Below the pieces are notes generated by a model. The model was not told where the DNA came from, did no database searches, and saw only the letters and a list, made by a program, of their open reading frames with translations. From Bacillota bacterium (GTDB lineage: Bacteria > Bacillota > Clostridia > Christensenellales > CAG-138), in NCBI GenBank assembly GCA_023451115.1, contig JAEXFV010000181.1, forward strand, positions 1 through 10,863: a stretch of 10,863 bases of DNA, in the 5' to 3' direction. Position numbers and translations under genes: made by a program. The stretch's first letter is position 1. Each line of letters opens with the position of its first letter. This document shows, in pieces, positions 5,851-10,863 of the stretch.

Positions 5851-6387
5851 TTATTTGATGCACGCAGCGCCCTTTAGCAGAGCTTCCCGGTTCAGGGGGA
5901 TCAGGTGTGCTTTCTTTTCACCCAGTTTATGCAGCAGTGCATCCAATACGTGCTCAATTTCCACGCATTTGGTCTTTTCGATATAAGCTCCCAACATTAC
6001 CATGTTGGCTACACGGGGGTTGCCAAGCTCTTCTGCCAGCTCATTGCAGGGAACATAGTAAGCATGGATATCCGTGCGTTCCGCCTTCTTGTCAATGATG
6101 GAGCTGTTGATGAACAGATAGCCGCCGGGCTGCACCGCCTCTTCAAACTTATCCAGAGAGGGGCGGTTCATGGCGATTACCGTGGTAGCTTTGCTTACCA
6201 CAGGAGAGCCGATGGGCTCATCGGAAATATTCACGGAGCAGTTTGCGGTGCCGCCGCGCATTTCCGGGCCATAGGCGGGGAGCCAGGATACATATTTATC
6301 TTCCAGCATGCCTGCGTAAGCCAAGAGCTGACCCATCAGCAGCACGCCCTGTCCACCAAAGCCTGCAAACAAGTTTTGCTCTAACAT
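5851..6387 (-). CDS. 2-oxoacid:ferredoxin oxidoreductase, gamma subunit
   Basis: Together with alpha, beta and delta it forms a CoA-dependent enzyme that oxidatively decarboxylates a 2-oxoacid to acyl-CoA and reduced ferredoxin, in the cytoplasm. Length 178 aa, normal for the catalytic gamma domain. Seen: GFGGQGVLLMG (residues 9-19), the family signature near the N-terminus, then WLPAYGPEMRGGTANCSV (35-52), also strongly conserved, and NMVMLGA in the last third. The start is preceded by GAAGGAGG at 8 nt, and that Shine-Dalgarno lies in the last beta-subunit codons; the intergenic gap is 3 nt. It is the last gene of the operon. The family is certain; the 2-oxoacid (branched-chain or 2-oxoglutarate) is not settled by this subunit. 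Confidence 0.93.
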   Translation of the reverse strand: MLEQNLFAGFGGQGVLLMGQLLAYAGMLEDKYVSWLPAYGPEMRGGTANCSVNISDEPIGSPVVSKATTVIAMNRPSLDKFEEAVQPGGYLFINSSIIDKKAERTDIHAYYVPCNELAEELGNPRVANMVMLGAYIEKTKCVEIEHVLDALLHKLGEKKAHLIPLNREALLKGAACIK

Positions 6388-6390
6388 GGG

Positions 6391-7128
6391 TTAAACCTCC
6401 TTCTTCACGCCCAGCGGATAATAGGGGATCATATCGCTCTCCACCCATTCCATAGCCTCTACGGCAGATTTTCCCCAGTTAGTGGGGCAGGTGGAAAGCA
6501 CTTCGATCATGGAGAAGCCTTTGCCGGCCATCTGCGCTTCAAAGGCCTTACGAATGGCCTTCTTTGCCCGGATGATGTTGGCATTGTTGTTTACGGCAAC
6601 CCGCTCAATGTAAGCGGAGCCTTCAATGGTGGCCAACATTTCCGCCATGCGGATGGGGGAACCACAGTGGTCCTTATCACGGCCATAGGGGGAAGTAGTG
6701 GTCTTCTGGCCAACCAGAGAGGTAGGCGCCATCTGGCCGCCGGTCATGCCATAAATGGCATTGTTGATAAAGATTGTGGTAACCTTTTCCCCTCTATGTG
6801 CGGCTTGGACGATTTCCGCTGTGCCGATGGAGGCAAGGTCGCCGTCGCCCTGGTAGGTAAACACACAGCTTTCCGGCCCCAGCACCCGCTTAATGCCGGT
6901 TGCCACTGCAGGCGCACGGCCATGGGCAGCTTCCTGCATATCAAAATTGAAATAACGATAAGCGAACACGGCGCAGCCTACCGGCGCGATGCCCACGGTT
7001 TTATCCATAAGGCCCATCTCTTCGATTACTTCTCCCACCAGGCGGTGGACAATACCATGGCCGCATCCGGGGCAGTAATGCATCACGGTATCCGTGAGAG
7101 CGGCGGTTTTCTTGAATACGGTTGCCAT
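6391..7128 (-). CDS. 2-oxoacid:ferredoxin oxidoreductase, beta subunit (thiamine diphosphate-binding)
   Basis: Holds the thiamine diphosphate cofactor that attacks the 2-oxoacid. Length 245 aa. Seen: HYCPGCGHG (17-25), the conserved Cys-x2-Cys near the N-terminus; VGCAVFAYRYF (50-60); AHGRAPAVATGIKR (68-81); and the diphosphate/Mg motif GDGDLASIG (94-102) followed by INNAIYGMTGGQ (121-132). The Shine-Dalgarno GAGGAGGG lies 9 nt upstream within the last alpha-subunit codons, with a 4-nt gap from the alpha stop, so translation is probably coupled. The protein ends in a short tail (YYPLGVKKEV) with no extra cysteine cluster, as in the four-subunit VOR/KOR type rather than in pyruvate:ferredoxin oxidoreductase fusions. 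Symbols for this subunit differ between organisms (vorA or vorB, korB), so none is given. Confidence 0.94.
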   Translation of the reverse strand: MATVFKKTAALTDTVMHYCPGCGHGIVHRLVGEVIEEMGLMDKTVGIAPVGCAVFAYRYFNFDMQEAAHGRAPAVATGIKRVLGPESCVFTYQGDGDLASIGTAEIVQAAHRGEKVTTIFINNAIYGMTGGQMAPTSLVGQKTTTSPYGRDKDHCGSPIRMAEMLATIEGSAYIERVAVNNNANIIRAKKAIRKAFEAQMAGKGFSMIEVLSTCPTNWGKSAVEAMEWVESDMIPYYPLGVKKEV

Positions 7129-7132
7129 AACG

Positions 7133-8200
7133 TTACGCCCTCCTCATCTGCATAATTCTCTCAGCAATTTCTTCAGCGGTTGGGACGCGGCTGCCGGGAT
7201 GGCCCAGCAACTCCACTTCCTTTACGCCGTTGACGGCTAAGCGCACATCCTCAATCATCTGGCCTGCGCTGATTTCTACGCATAGCCCTTTCTGAATGCT
7301 GGGCCGTTCGATCGCCTTGCGCACCGCTTCCTTGGGGAAGGGCCAAATGGTAATGGGGCGCACCAGTCCTACTTTAACGCCCTGTTTTTCCAGCTGGGCA
7401 ATGGCGGTTTTACAAATACGGGCTACGGTGCCATATGCATAAATTACAAACTCTGCGCCGTCAAGCTTATATTCCTCCACCCGCACTTCCTCTTTTTCAA
7501 TCTGGGCGTAACGCGCCTGCAGGCGGTCATTGAGCTCTTCCAGCTCCTCTACCTCAATGTAAAGGGAGTTGATGACCGCCCGGTCCCTGCCGCAGCCTTC
7601 CTTCCAGCCGGTGGTAGCCCAAGGCTTATCCGCCTTTTTGATTTCCAGCCCCTCGGGGATTTCTACCGGCTCCATCATCTGGCCGATGATGCCGTCTGCC
7701 AGCACCATAACGGGAGTGCGGTATTGGTCGGCAACGTCAAAAGCGGTTTGCATCAGGTCAATTGCCTCCTGCACGGAAGCAGGAGCAAAGGCTACCACAT
7801 GGTAGTCGCCATGGCCGCCGCCCTTGGTGGTTTGGAAATAGTCCCCCTGGGAAGCCTGGATGGAACCCAACCCCGGGCCGCCGCGCATCATGTTGACCAC
7901 AACGCAGGGAAGCTCAGCTCCTGCCATATAGGAGATTCCCTCCATTTTCAGGCTGACGCCAGGGCTGGAGGAAGAGGTCATAACCCGGGCGCCTGCGCCG
8001 GATGCTCCGTACACCATATTGATGGCGGCGACTTCGCTTTCCGCCTGGAGGAAACATCCCCCAACCTTGGGCAGGCGGGCGGACATATATTCCGGAATAT
8101 CGTTTTGCGGTGTGATGGGGTAGCCGAAGAAGAAACGGCAACCGGCCTGAACCGCGGCCTCCGCGATGGCTTCACAGCCTTTCATTAATTTTTTGGCCAT
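7133..8200 (-). CDS. vorB: 2-oxoacid:ferredoxin oxidoreductase, alpha subunit (VorB-like, 3-methyl-2-oxobutanoate type)
   Basis: The large subunit of the four-subunit enzyme, with the pyrimidine-side thiamine diphosphate domain and a C-terminal transketolase-like domain. Length 355 aa from the chosen start. Seen: FGYPITPQNDIPEYM (25-39), QAESEVAAINM with the Glu54-Ser-Glu pair, MTSSSSPG (74-81), RGGPGLGSIQASQGD (106-120), TKGGGHGDY soon after, and the domain II motif VGLVRPITIWPFP in the last third. The open frame extends to 8227, overlapping the ferredoxin gene, but ATG 8200 has AAGGAGGG at 9 nt and begins the familiar MAKKLMKG, so it is the real start. The overall sequence is the type usually annotated VorB (branched-chain 2-oxoacid oxidation); 2-oxoglutarate oxidation is a real alternative. 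Second gene of the operon, 16 nt after the ferredoxin stop. Confidence 0.92.
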   Translation of the reverse strand: MAKKLMKGCEAIAEAAVQAGCRFFFGYPITPQNDIPEYMSARLPKVGGCFLQAESEVAAINMVYGASGAGARVMTSSSSPGVSLKMEGISYMAGAELPCVVVNMMRGGPGLGSIQASQGDYFQTTKGGGHGDYHVVAFAPASVQEAIDLMQTAFDVADQYRTPVMVLADGIIGQMMEPVEIPEGLEIKKADKPWATTGWKEGCGRDRAVINSLYIEVEELEELNDRLQARYAQIEKEEVRVEEYKLDGAEFVIYAYGTVARICKTAIAQLEKQGVKVGLVRPITIWPFPKEAVRKAIERPSIQKGLCVEISAGQMIEDVRLAVNGVKEVELLGHPGSRVPTAEEIAERIMQMRRA

Positions 8201-8216
8201 AACTCGTTTCCCTCCT

Positions 8217-8423
8217 TTACTTTTCAATCGTAATTACAACGTCAGGACAGGTACGCGCGCAGGATGCGCATGCAATGCAAGCCTCCAAATCCGTTACTTC
8301 GGCAGGATGGTATCCCTTTGAATTCAGCTTGGACTTGGACAACTGCATGATCTTTTTGGGACATGCGCGCACGCAAAGACCACAGCCTTTGCAACGTTCC
8401 TCATTGATGGTCACCTTGGCCAT
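8217..8423 (-). CDS. Ferredoxin-type delta subunit (2x[4Fe-4S]) of the 2-oxoacid oxidoreductase
   Basis: A 68-aa protein that carries electrons from the thiamine diphosphate site to free ferredoxin. Two complete cluster motifs are visible: Cys11-x2-Cys14-x2-Cys17-x3-Cys21-Pro and Cys49-x2-Cys52-x2-Cys55-x3-Cys59-Pro, each giving three ligands to one cluster and one to the other. The 27-residue linker between them (KSKLNSKGYHPAEV) is the form seen in VorD/KorD subunits. First gene of the operon, with GAGGTAAGG 6 nt before the ATG. The next gene's Shine-Dalgarno begins at the stop codon, so expression is tied to alpha. Symbol vorD or korD would apply depending on the substrate, which is unresolved. 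Confidence 0.94.
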   Translation of the reverse strand: MAKVTINEERCKGCGLCVRACPKKIMQLSKSKLNSKGYHPAEVTDLEACIACASCARTCPDVVITIEK

Positions 8424-8463
8424 TGCAAACCTTACCTCGCTTTCTTTACCTTTTTATGGAGAA

Positions 8464-8521
8464 TCCGCAACGGTTGCCTCAAGCTGCGGAGAACCCAAAC
8501 TGGTTTTACTATTTTATTATA
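8464..8521 (-). promoter_or_regulatory. Promoter and leader hairpin of the oxidoreductase operon
   Basis: A consensus -10 TATAAT is on the minus strand at 8521-8516 in an AT-rich tract; no good -35 is visible (ATGCAA at about 17 nt). The predicted leader of about 85 nt holds a hairpin with arms TCCGCA (8490-8485 on the minus strand) and TGCGGA (8469-8464) around a 15-nt loop. No known riboswitch or T-box motif is seen in this leader. Confidence 0.45.
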
Positions 8522-8566
8522 AACGATATATGAATAGATTGCATTCGGATATTTTACACAACAAAG

Positions 8567-8612
8567 AAAAAAGCGTGTCTCAATCTGGTTACAGCAAACA
8601 GGGGCTACACGC
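8567..8612 (-). terminator. Terminator of the P-loop ATPase gene, overlapping its stop codon
   Basis: Minus strand: GCGTGT (8612-8607), which includes the last base of the Val-TAG end of the ATPase gene, pairs with ACACGC (8578-8573), followed by six T (8572-8567). The loop is long (28 nt) and may fold further. It separates the ATPase transcript from the oxidoreductase promoter just downstream. Confidence 0.6.
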
Positions 8613-9324
8613 CCAATTCCGTAAACCGGTCCCAATCCCGGTGCATCAAGGTGGTGATGGGTAACGGCTCCCCAATGTAACGGGGATGCAGGCCGCGGGC
8701 GCTCGCAATGGACAAATAATCGTCCAATACGGCTTGACGGGCGCTGGTGAAGCGCACAGGAACACCGGTTTTGTCGGATACGGACTGGATCACATCATAT
8801 CCCAGCAGCAAGTCCTCCGCCGTGGTCTCACTGGCAAGGTTGCCGTTGTTTACCAGGCCTGTTACTTTCAGGCGAGAACGGAATTCGATTTTCTCAAACA
8901 TGTCGAGAATCATATCCGGCGTGGCAGAAAAAGGCCTGCGGGGGTTGATGACGTAAAGAACTTCCAACTGCTCTTGCGGGCCAATGTTTTCAAAATTGTG
9001 CTTGTATTGGCCCAACGCGGTAGCGCCCGCAGGGTCTCCGCCCACGTCAAATACAACCGTAGTATAATCCTCTACAAAAACAGAGTAGATATCGGGCGGA
9101 AGCGAGGGGACGTCCACCGTGGTCAACGCAAAAATCGGGTGCAGCAGCTTGACGTTTGCAGCCTCCAAATCACCCTTGCGCTCGGCGGAGCGAAAATAGG
9201 GGTTGATTACATCCAGATCCACCAGGATCGACTTTCCTTGTTTTGCCCCATTGATCGCCAGATTAAGGGATAGCTCGGTTTTGCCGCTGCCAAAATTGCC
9301 GATGAGCACATAATACTGTTTCAT
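8605..9324 (-). CDS. P-loop ATPase, ParA/MinD-like SIMIBI fold, function unknown
   Basis: A 239-aa soluble protein. Seen: P-loop GNFGSGKTE (residues 9-17), a switch I-like LVDLDVINPYFR (34-45), and a Walker B/switch II region TTVVFDVGGDPAGA (88-101) with Asp93; YVINPRRPFS in the middle third and TGLVNNGNL follow as in nucleotide-base-binding loops of this group. The P-loop fits GxxGxGKT but lacks the signature Lys of ParA, MinD and nitrogenase iron protein (Asn10 is at that place), and I see no Cys-x-x-Cys for a cluster. It lies directly upstream of the oxidoreductase operon and points the same way, but has its own terminator and a structured leader. Such ATPases occur beside these operons in other Clostridia as far as I recall; maturation or regulation of the oxidoreductase is conceivable but unproven. 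The Shine-Dalgarno GAGAGAGAGGG is close, about 4-5 nt from the ATG. Confidence 0.8.
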   Translation of the reverse strand: MKQYYVLIGNFGSGKTELSLNLAINGAKQGKSILVDLDVINPYFRSAERKGDLEAANVKLLHPIFALTTVDVPSLPPDIYSVFVEDYTTVVFDVGGDPAGATALGQYKHNFENIGPQEQLEVLYVINPRRPFSATPDMILDMFEKIEFRSRLKVTGLVNNGNLASETTAEDLLLGYDVIQSVSDKTGVPVRFTSARQAVLDDYLSIASARGLHPRYIGEPLPITTLMHRDWDRFTELGV

Positions 9325-9338
9325 TGGACCCTCTCTCT

Positions 9339-9483
9339 CCGGAAATTATGTTAGTTCCGGCATTTCCTTAAGGTTTTATGCAAAACCGTTCCGCTTAGGC
9401 CGCCTGCTCTATCTACAATCCCTGAACACGAAACCCTTTGGGGCTTTACCTGGGAAGAGATCCCAGCCTGCGGCTTTTGCTTT
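9339..9483 (-). ncRNA. Structured 5' leader of the P-loop ATPase, candidate riboswitch-like element, class not recognised
   Basis: Read on the minus strand from the predicted start near 9483. A closing helix pairs GCAAAA (9480-9475) with TTTTGC (9385-9380), extended by CCGC (9473-9470) with GCGG (9394-9391) and AGGC (9469-9466) with GCCT (9400-9397). Inside are two hairpins: TGGGA/TCCCA around a TCTCT loop (9465-9451) and AAGCCC/GGGTTT around CAAA (9446-9431). An alternative hairpin, GGTTTT-GCAT-AAAACC (9387-9372), uses the same T run as the closing helix, so the two cannot form together. A third hairpin, CCGGAA/TTCCGG (9360-9339), touches the Shine-Dalgarno. There is no U-run terminator, so any control would act on translation. 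I find no match to the riboswitch, T-box or 6S consensus I remember. Confidence 0.5.
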
Positions 9484-9489
9484 GTTTCT

Positions 9490-9495
9490 ATTATA
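9490..9495 (-). promoter_or_regulatory. -10 box of the P-loop ATPase transcript
   Basis: A perfect TATAAT on the minus strand (9495-9490), directly before the structured leader. The -35 region is poor (AGGCAT at 17 nt). Confidence 0.5.
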
Positions 9496-9597
9496 CAATA
9501 AATTTTTTGCGCATGCCTATCGCTTATTAAAATATATTCTCATGCAACGGCATATGCATAAGTAAAGCTTATATGACGTTTTTGCATGAAATGTTGC
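9496..9597. other. AT-rich spacer between glyA and the P-loop ATPase leader
   Basis: No gene is seen. It contains an 8-bp inverted repeat, TTTTTGCA (9579-9586) and TGCAAAAA (9595-9602), whose right arm is the T run of the glyA terminator, and several scattered ATGCA/TGCAT words. It probably serves only as terminator tail and promoter upstream region. Confidence 0.5.
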
Positions 9598-9624
9598 AAA
9601 AAAGGCGAGCCCTTGGGCCCGCCT
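9598..9624 (-). terminator. Intrinsic terminator of glyA
   Basis: Minus strand: AGGCGGGCCC (9624-9615) pairs with GGGCTCGCCT (9612-9603), including one G-T pair, followed by TTTTT (9602-9598). It begins 15 nt after the glyA stop codon. Confidence 0.9.
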
Positions 9625-9638
9625 GCACAGCAATATGC

Positions 9639-10863
9639 TTATTCGTACAAAGGATAAGCCCGGCACAATTCTAACACTTGCGCCTTTACCGCCGCAACTG
9701 CGGCTTCACCGCCGTCTACGATCTGCCCGATGAAGGAGCCGATGGTAGCCATTGCGTCCTCCTTCATACCCCGGCTGGTTACTGCGGGGGTGCCGATGCG
9801 AATGCCGCTGGTAACAAAGGGGCTTTGGGTTTCATTGGGTATGGTGTTTTTGTTGGCGGTAATGTGGGCTAAGTCCAACAGCTTTTCCACTTCTTTACCG
9901 GTACGGCCCTTTGGAGTCAAATCCACCAGCATCAGGTGATTGTCCGTGCCACCGGATACCAGCCGCAACCCAGCCGCCTGCAACGCGCTTGCCAGCGCCT
10001 GCGCGTTTTTTACTACCTGCTGCTGATATGCCTTAAAAGAAGGCTGCAGCGCCTCCTGGAAACAAACGGCCTTGGCAGCAATCGTATGCATCAACGGGCC
10101 GCCCTGGGTGCCTGGGAAAATGCCTTTGTCAATCTGTTTGGCCAATTCCTCCCGGCAAAGGATCATGCCGCCCCGGGGGCCGCGCAATGTTTTGTGGGTG
10201 GTAGTGGTAACCACGTCCGCATAGGGCACAGGATTCTGGTGCAGGCCTGCCGCTACCAAGCCGGCGATGTGTGCCATATCCACCATGAAATAGGCGCCTA
10301 CGGATTTGGCAATTTCCCCAATGCGTGCAAAATCAATGGCGCGGGGATATGCGCTGGCGCCTGCCACAATCATTTTCGGTTGATGGGTTTGCGCCAATTG
10401 CTGGATCACATCGTAATCGATCTGTTCCGTCTGGCTGTTTACCCCATAAGGGATAAAGTTAAAATATTTGCCGCTCATGTTCACGGGGCTGCCGTGGGTA
10501 AGATGGCCGCCGTGAGAAAGGTTCATGCCCAGGATGGTATCGCCGTACTCCAAAAGGGAAAAATATACGGCCAAGTTTGCCTGGGCACCGGAGTGGGGCT
10601 GCACATTGGCGTGCTGAGCACCAAAGAGTTGTTTTGCCCGGTCCCGGGCCAGGTTTTCAACCATATCCACATATTCGCAGCCGCCATAATAGCGTTTGCC
10701 AGGATACCCTTCTGCGTATTTGTTGGTTAAATGGCTGCCCATTGCCGCCATAACGGCAGGGGATACCAGGTTTTCTGAAGCAATCAGCTCTAAATGATCC
10801 CGCTGGCGGCCCAGCTCCAGCTCCATGGCGTCCGCAACGGCGGGGTCTGTCTGACGGATAAGG
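9639..10863 (-). CDS. glyA: Serine hydroxymethyltransferase, N-terminus cut by window edge
   Basis: A pyridoxal phosphate enzyme that interconverts serine and glycine with tetrahydrofolate and supplies one-carbon units; cytoplasmic. The frame runs to the window edge: upstream of the internal ATG at 10826 the translation continues IRQTDPAVADAMELELGRQ, which matches the normal family N-terminus, so only a few codons are missing. Seen: LELIASENLVS, NKYAEGYPGKRYYGGCEYVD, NVQPHSGAQANLAVY, GMNLSHGGHLTHGSPVN, DMAHIAGLVAAG, the cofactor-lysine motif TTTTHKTLRGPRGG with the Lys codon at 10191-10193, GTQGGPL, and TSGIRIGTPAVTSRGM near the C-terminus. All conserved segments are intact. It ends in its own terminator. 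With about 408 visible residues it is near full length (family about 410-420). Confidence 0.97.
   Translation of the reverse strand, partial: LIRQTDPAVADAMELELGRQRDHLELIASENLVSPAVMAAMGSHLTNKYAEGYPGKRYYGGCEYVDMVENLARDRAKQLFGAQHANVQPHSGAQANLAVYFSLLEYGDTILGMNLSHGGHLTHGSPVNMSGKYFNFIPYGVNSQTEQIDYDVIQQLAQTHQPKMIVAGASAYPRAIDFARIGEIAKSVGAYFMVDMAHIAGLVAAGLHQNPVPYADVVTTTTHKTLRGPRGGMILCREELAKQIDKGIFPGTQGGPLMHTIAAKAVCFQEALQPSFKAYQQQVVKNAQALASALQAAGLRLVSGGTDNHLMLVDLTPKGRTGKEVEKLLDLAHITANKNTIPNETQSPFVTSGIRIGTPAVTSRGMKEDAMATIGSFIGQIVDGGEAAVAAVKAQVLELCRAYPLYE

Noticed and set aside
7724..8188. Plus-strand frame opposite the alpha-subunit gene
   Set aside because: His- and Gly-rich shadow with no family resemblance and no start signals.
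8201..8227. Upstream start for the alpha subunit, overlapping the ferredoxin gene
   Set aside because: The extra nine residues include the translated ribosome binding site; ATG 8200 has AAGGAGGG at a good distance and gives the family N-terminus.
9372..9483. 6S RNA, tetrahydrofolate riboswitch, glycine riboswitch or T-box as the identity of the ATPase leader
   Set aside because: It is too short for 6S RNA, and the remembered consensus boxes of the other classes (including the T-box GGTGGNACCGCG) are absent.
9936..10730. 264-codon plus-strand frame inside glyA
   Set aside because: It is antisense to intact serine hydroxymethyltransferase motifs; its length comes from codon bias on the coding strand.
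10824..10826. ATG at 10826 as the glyA start
   Set aside because: The open frame continues upstream with the conserved IRQTDP-type N-terminus to the window edge, so this Met is internal.

Overview
The window looks like chromosomal DNA from an anaerobic low- to mid-GC Gram-positive bacterium of the Clostridia (Bacillota). The evidence is strong AGGAGG-type ribosome binding sites before nearly every gene, short U-tailed terminators, a class B-type sortase, an MreB of the clostridial 'DLGT-A/S-S' kind, and a four-subunit 2-oxoacid:ferredoxin oxidoreductase typical of amino-acid-fermenting or acetogenic anaerobes. All protein genes except mreB lie on the minus strand. No rRNA, tRNA, CRISPR array, transposase or phage gene was seen.

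Layout from left to right: the 5' (N-terminal) 333 codons of an M29 metallo-aminopeptidase (1-1000, minus, cut by the window edge); a lipoprotein-like class B sortase (1164-2000, minus); a divergent solitary mreB/mbl-type gene (2234-3274, plus); a perfect 22-bp-arm hairpin between convergent genes; an AT-rich Xre-family regulator (3432-3896, minus) with an AT-rich 313-bp upstream region rich in dyads; an ABC-2 exporter pair, ATPase then permease (5681 to 4210, minus), with a good promoter overlapped by dyad symmetries; the 2-oxoacid:ferredoxin oxidoreductase operon in transcription order ferredoxin (delta), alpha, beta, gamma (8423 to 5851, minus); a P-loop ATPase of unknown role (8605-9324, minus) with a roughly 160-nt structured 5' leader; and serine hydroxymethyltransferase glyA (9639-10863, minus, missing only its first few codons).

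Functionally, the oxidoreductase operon is the metabolic core. The alpha and beta subunits bind thiamine diphosphate and the 2-oxoacid, gamma completes the CoA/2-oxoacid site, and the delta ferredoxin passes electrons to free ferredoxin. Its four genes are packed 3-16 nt apart, with each Shine-Dalgarno sequence inside or touching the end of the preceding gene. The P-loop ATPase just upstream reads in the same direction but has its own terminator, which overlaps its stop codon, so it is a neighbour rather than a clear operon member. The Xre regulator and the ABC exporter may form a regulated export cassette, though this rests on proximity only.

The most interesting items are: (1) the structured leader before the P-loop ATPase, where a closing helix and a downstream hairpin compete for the same bases, as in riboswitches; I could not match it to a class I know; (2) the sortase, which has a lipobox instead of an ordinary membrane anchor and a Tyr where the catalytic Arg of class B sortases is expected; (3) the P-loop ATPase itself, a ParA/MinD-like fold without the signature lysine; and (4) a possible short plus-strand RNA ending in a U7 terminator between the regulator and the exporter. 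Nothing here clearly amounts to a new multi-gene system.
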